DNA of 64,000 nt. Origin: Escallonia rubra (taxonomy: Eukaryota; Streptophyta; Magnoliopsida; Escalloniales; Escalloniaceae). The notes under the pieces were generated by a model. It did no database searches. It saw nothing but the letters and a program-made list of their open reading frames with translations, and was not told the origin of the DNA. The stretch covers positions 281,915 through 345,914 of the forward strand of contig JAVXUO010001335.1 in the NCBI GenBank assembly GCA_033065855.1, read 5' to 3'. Each line of letters begins with the position of its first letter. Position 1 is the first letter of the stretch. Positions 59,026-64,000 of this stretch are shown here, in pieces. The position numbers and the translations under genes are program-made.

Positions 59026-62000
59026 ATGCTCTCTTTTCAGAAATGGAGGTGCTCATGGTCTCTGGTGGCAGCCATTGCTTCAATTGTGGCATTTGTTTCA
59101 GTAGTGCATCTTTTCTTGTTTCCTGTGGTGCCATCTTTTGATTACTTTGGGACCAGGGGAGTCCAGCACTCATGTGTCCCAATAAATGGATCGATTGAAG
59201 GAGGGCGTGATAATGTCCTGAGGAACCCACAGCCACTGCTTGATTTAGATACCCAGTTTCCGGCTGACTCGCACGAGGCAGTTGTTTATCATGGTGCTCC
59301 ATGGAAGGCTGACATTGGCCGGTGGTTATCTGGTTGCGATTCAATTGTTACTGCAGTCAATGTTTCTGAGGTAAAGCTGGTTATGATTATAGAATTAGAA
59401 TGCTTTTTTCTTATGCAATGTTGCATTAGAACTACAAACCTAGTATTAATAGTGGTGCTTTTGTAAACAGTATGTTCACAATTTGTCTTTCTTTCATCAG
59501 AAAATCGGTGGCAAGAGCTGTAAAAATGACTGCAGTGGTCAAGGGATTTGTAATCGTGAATTGGGTCAGTGTCGCTGCTTTCATGGATTCAGCGGTTAGT
59601 GCTTCTCTATCTTTCTTTTTAATACCGTATAAGTTTAAAATCTCAAGTAGAACACTGCAGTTAAAGTATTGTGGCTGTCATACTAATAGGGTTTACTTCA
59701 GCCATTAGATCATTGTGCATATTAAGTTGCACTCATTTCTTGAACCAATCTTATTGTTAGTCTTTTAAGGCGGAGAATGTGAGTTTGTCACATGGTTGAT
59801 GAGGTACTTCTATGTCAAAGTTTTGAGTTTATTCTAAAGTATAACTTTGTAATTAGTAGATTCCAGTATCCATAGTTACTAATTGTGCAATGTAGTTGTA
59901 CTGACTCCTAGTTCCGCAAGGTTATGGTTTCTAATTCCGCAATGTAGCTGTACTGGCGAGTCAGTATCATATATGATTTCTAGTTCCGCAAGGTCTTGGA
60001 GCTTGCATTGATCCTCATTAAGAAAATGCAGTCTGCACCCATGTTCTCTCCAGCTCGCACCTGATGTGGAGTGGAAACGCATAGTATTGTTGTTGAGCTT
60101 ATTATCTGAAAGCTGAAAGTAGTAACTTAATATAGATATTTCACGGTGTCATTTGATAGGAATTCATGGATATATGACCCTTCTTTGTCCCGCATTTCTC
60201 GTTTTTGCCTTTTCGTTTTGATGTTTTTCTTGAATATGTAATTTCATCTATTCTATCACAATTACATGGATAATAATTCATCAGGACCACTTTGCCATGG
60301 CAGAACTTTTCACTGGCATGTATTAGAGTCTATGTTGCTTTTGCTGTCTTATTAGTGATATTTTATTGTTAAAAAGGCAGATCATCTATATAGTTCTAAG
60401 AACTGTTAATGCAACAGGAAAAGGATGCTCTGAGAGACTGCAGCTAAATTGCAACTACCCAGGATCAAAAGAGGAGCCCTATGGACGCTGGGTAGTATCA
60501 ATTTGCTCTGCTTCTTGTGACACAACTAGAGCAATGTGCTTTTGCGGAGAAGGCACAAAGTACCCAAATCGTCCTGTTGCTGAGGCATGTGGCTTTAAAG
60601 TGAAGTAAGGGTCGTTTGACTGCTCATCTACACAGCAATCACTATATTATCCAAGCATCATTGGCCTCATGATTTTCGAACTTATGTTTCAGCTTACCTT
60701 CTGAACCTGGTGGTCCCAAACTAACTGATTGGACAAAAGCTGACCTCGATAATGTACTCACTACAAATAGCAGCAAATCTGGTTGGTGTAATGTAGACCC
60801 TGTAGAAGCCTATGCTTCTAAGGTGAAATTCAAAGAGGAATGTGATTGCAAGTACGATGGTCTGTGGGGACAATTCTGTGAGGTGCCTGTTTCGTGTACT
60901 TGCATTAATCAATGCTCTGGCCATGGGCTTTGCCGTGGTGGATTTTGTCAGGTAGAATAAAATAATCTTTGGTGCAACATTTTCTCTTATATACTTGAAA
61001 AGAGAGTCCTTTCTGTCACCCATGTTTTCAATTACTTACACATGGAAGTACAGAGAATTACAGTATTAGGAGCTTATTTGGTACAGGAAATGTAAGCACA
61101 TCACAGCTGCATAAGAAGCAAAATGAGGTACACTTGAAATACTAGGACATACTACGCCTATCATTCTAAACCTTACCAAAACTTTCATGCAGTAGAGAGG
61201 AGGATACTGGAGAAGTCTTAAAAGATCAACGGTTTAGGAGAATTCAAGCAAGAAGTTATCAAATATAAACTGGGAAATTTTAATAAAGGTTTGAATGAGA
61301 TGAAAAACTTTGAGAGTGAGTTCAAAATAATAAGATATATGCATTTAAGGTAACTAAAGTCTCAAACTATCAGTTATAAATTTGGAGTATTTAGCTTGTG
61401 GAAGTTGCAAGTTGAGGGTTCACACTTGAACCGAAGTTGACTAAGGTTCTGTGATATATTTAAGACACCCTCATGGCATTTGGCTATGTTATTCATGCAA
61501 GATTTGATACAGGTGTTACATGACAAGACTTTATTCCAAGGTCTAATCTAAATATGTTTGCATGAAGAGCTACTCTTCATGCAAGCATCTATGCTACTGT
61601 ACCCACCACGTTGACAAACCCGTTATCATGAGCAGGGTTGTTTCATTGAATCACATCTAGTAAATTACTATCCATTTTTCCTAATACTTATCTTATTGAC
61701 AAGCTCTTACTCTAGCAGATTCATAATCATCTAGCCACTTCTAAAATGCAGCAAATTGTCAACTGAGATAGAACCTTTTAAGGAGAGTTTAAGGTTCCCG
61801 GAAAGAGAAAAAAAAAAACAATCTGGTAATCTACAGATTGGATCATATGACCACTTGCTTGTGGACACAAACACCAATTTATTTAAGAAGTCCCTTTTAG
61901 CCAATATGTTGGCACCATTGCACTGCTTTGCCCGTATGTTACCTGGTTATAACGTTTGCATGCCATGAGCACCGTATATTGGAGGTTTCCAGATACAATA

Positions 62001-63934
62001 CTTCCTCTCTTTACTTCTTCTATGAAATATTTCCCTTTTCCATTATCATGCATTTTTTGTTTTGCATCTCTCTGCATTGATCTTGTAGGTTTTGTTTTTC
62101 TAATTGCATCTGAAGAAGAAAACAACGATCACGTGGACAAGAATTGCTGGCAGTTTTGTAACAACTTTCAACGTTTCATTACCTTCCTATAATCCATCAG
62201 GGTATTATACATATATGATCCAACATAGACAGCTCATTGCAACTAGTATCCTTTTTAGTAGTATGACCCGTAAGATGAAAGAAAACTTCATAGTTACTTC
62301 GTAAACTGTGATAGGTATCACTTGCATATTCAACTGCACCATTCTTTCCCTCGCTGTAATTATTAGGTAAAGCTACTTTATATTGCAGTGCGAAAATGGC
62401 TGGTATGGAGCAGATTGCAGCATTCCATCTGTTCTATCGTCCATCAGAGAGTGGCCTCGATGGCTTCGACCGGCTCAGATCAATGTTCCCGACAATGCAG
62501 AAGTTACAGCAAATCTTGTCAATCTCAACGCCGTGGTGGAAAAGAAAAGGCCCCTTGTGTATGTCTATGATTTGCCCCCAGAGTTTAACAGTCTTCTACT
62601 GGAGGTCAGATTGCATACCAGAAGTCTGATGCCTTTCCATATGTAAAGCAAGTTCTTCGTTTTCAAAATTGCTTTGTTGGCGATGCAGGGCCGGCATTTC
62701 AAGTTTGAGTGTGTTAACAGAATATATGACGACAGAAATGCTACACTATGGACAGAACAGCTATATGGTTCACAGGTATCACTTGAATAGCTGGTCGATA
62801 AATGATGCTAATATTATCTTAAAGCATACACCAGTCACCAGTTTATGTTGCTATTGTTTACAGATGGCACTATATGAAAGTATGCTGGCCAGCCCTTATC
62901 GAACCCTAGATGGTGAAGAAGCAGATTATTTCTTTGTTCCAGTTCTTGATTCATGCATTATAACTCGCGCTGATGATGCACCCCACATCAGCATGCAGGT
63001 AAGCTTGAACAAAATTGTTTCATGCAAAGCGGCACAATGGCAGTGAACTCTTGAAGACATTCCCTTGTGCAAGCTAATTTGTGACCACAATAGTATAAGG
63101 ATTAAGCGTGAATGTGTTTAGTCTGTTGCCTCAAATATTATATTCTGTATGGTCATTCTCTTTTCTGTCTTCAAACCTCGAAAGGAACACGTCGCAACCT
63201 TGCTGATTCAGATCCCATTACATGGGCTTGTCTTCTTGAATCATATTCTCCTGTGAGTCGTGTCTTTGTTCACCCGGCCCCAACCCGCAAATTTTGACAC
63301 CTTCTTGCACTTAATTTCTTCTCTGTCTAGATTTTCATTCTGGTTTTTTTAGAACAACGTAAAGCCCCATTTCAAGAACGATGGAGATCCTATGTTATTC
63401 ATGCTAATTTTTTTTGTATGCTGTTTCTCCAAAATAATTCGTGTCTCAATATAAATGTTAGGAACACGCAGGCATGAGAAGTTCCTTAACACTGGAGTTT
63501 TATTGGAATGCATACAATCACATTGTTAGGCAATACCCCTACTGGAACCGCTCGTCTGGAAGGGATCACATATGGGTAAGATGTAAACAGATCATTCAAA
63601 AAAAATTATTTCCATTGAGCGCATTATTAGTTATGACATATGATGTTGCTGGGGCTAATTGATGGTGTCTTTGTCTCTTAAGGCAGTCTTTTTCATGGGA
63701 TGAAGGTGCTTGCTATGCTCCAAAGGAAATATGGAAAAGCATGATGCTGGTCCACTGGGGCAATACAAATTCGAAACATAACCATTCAACCACTGCATAT
63801 TGGGCTGACAACTGGGATCGGATTTCTTCTGAGAGAAGAGGAAAGCATCCATGCTTTGATCCAGATAAAGATCTTGTAATTCCTGCATGGAAGCGGCCTG
63901 ATATTAATTCTCTGAGCTTAAAGCTTTGGGCTAG
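59026..63934 (+). CDS. ExAD: GT47 exostosin-family arabinosyltransferase, ExAD-like, copy 2 (5' part; continues past window)
   Basis: Same structure as the gene at 37969. Exons seen: 59026-59370, 59501-59594, 60418-60604, 60693-60951, 62389-62604, 62689-62775, 62864-62998, 63462-63575, 63687-63934. They cover 561 codons with no stop or frameshift. Exons 10-14 lie outside the window. Differences from copy 1 concentrate in exon 1 (about 15 of 115 residues), around the membrane anchor and stem. EGF modules and the exostosin start differ little, and all EGF cysteines are kept. The intron 2 donor is GTTAGT instead of GTAAGT. Intron 4 (60952-62388) lacks the solo LTR. Probable role as for copy 1; the two genes are head-to-tail paralogues. 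Confidence 0.92.
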
Positions 63935-64000
63935 GTACGTATCTGATTAAAATACGTTGTTTAGCTCCAGAGCTCAAAACTTCCTCTAGTAGTTGGATTG

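Larger units (their letters stand above)
47823..64000 (+). repeat. Tandem segmental duplication, unit 2 (continues beyond window)
   Basis: Repeats unit 1 from about 23869 in the same order. It begins with a remnant of the LPAT2 upstream region but has no LPAT2 coding sequence next to it. It lacks the four unit-1 DNA elements (27818, 32845, 33495, 35610) and the solo LTR. It gained the LINE fragment at 49459 and the foldback element at 51467. Confidence 0.93.

Overview
This is nuclear DNA of a flowering plant, most likely a eudicot with a transposon-rich genome. The evidence is multi-exon genes with GT-AG introns encoding plant-specific proteins, a FAR1/Mutator transposase, Pack-MULE-type elements, AT-rich intergenic DNA and many simple repeats. 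I cannot name the species. Only two host gene types are firmly recognised; most of the rest is mobile DNA. LAYOUT. (1) 1-6.15 kb: a large Mutator-like element cut by the window edge. It holds a Ulp1/C48-type SUMO-protease gene (+), a small two-exon B3-domain gene (-) and an intact 765-codon FAR1-type transposase (-). About 18 copies of a 23-bp palindrome (arms GTCCGCTA/TAGCGGAC) lie in three clusters between and beyond these genes. (2) 6.26-10.28 kb: two non-autonomous Mutator-like elements; the second has a perfect 9-bp target-site duplication (TSD) and carries two opposed armadillo-repeat gene fragments. (3) 11.56-23.80 kb (-): a complete 11-exon LPAT2-type lysophosphatidic acid acyltransferase gene, 387 codons, every exon junction in phase. 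Intron 2 (4.7 kb) holds an inverted pair of hAT-like elements on either side of a decayed antisense 25S rRNA fragment. (4) 23.87-47.82 kb and 47.82-64.0 kb: two head-to-tail copies of a segment of about 24 kb. Each holds the far-upstream flank of LPAT2 and a GT47 exostosin-family gene with two EGF-like modules, matching Arabidopsis ExAD (extensin arabinosyltransferase). Copy 1 is complete (14 coding exons, 786 codons); copy 2 runs off the window after exon 9. INSERTIONS. Comparing the two copies exposes later insertions. Copy 1 gained two MULEs with 9-bp TSDs, a 633-bp hAT-like element with an 8-bp TSD, and a 2.2-kb solo LTR with a 5-bp TSD only 21 bp from a splice acceptor. Copy 2 gained a LINE 3' end carrying an RNase H domain and a T-rich foldback element. 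FUNCTION. LPAT2 makes phosphatidic acid in the ER. ExAD acts in the Golgi on cell-wall extensins. The two genes are divergent neighbours with no known shared pathway. The mobile genes at 1-6 kb form one element.
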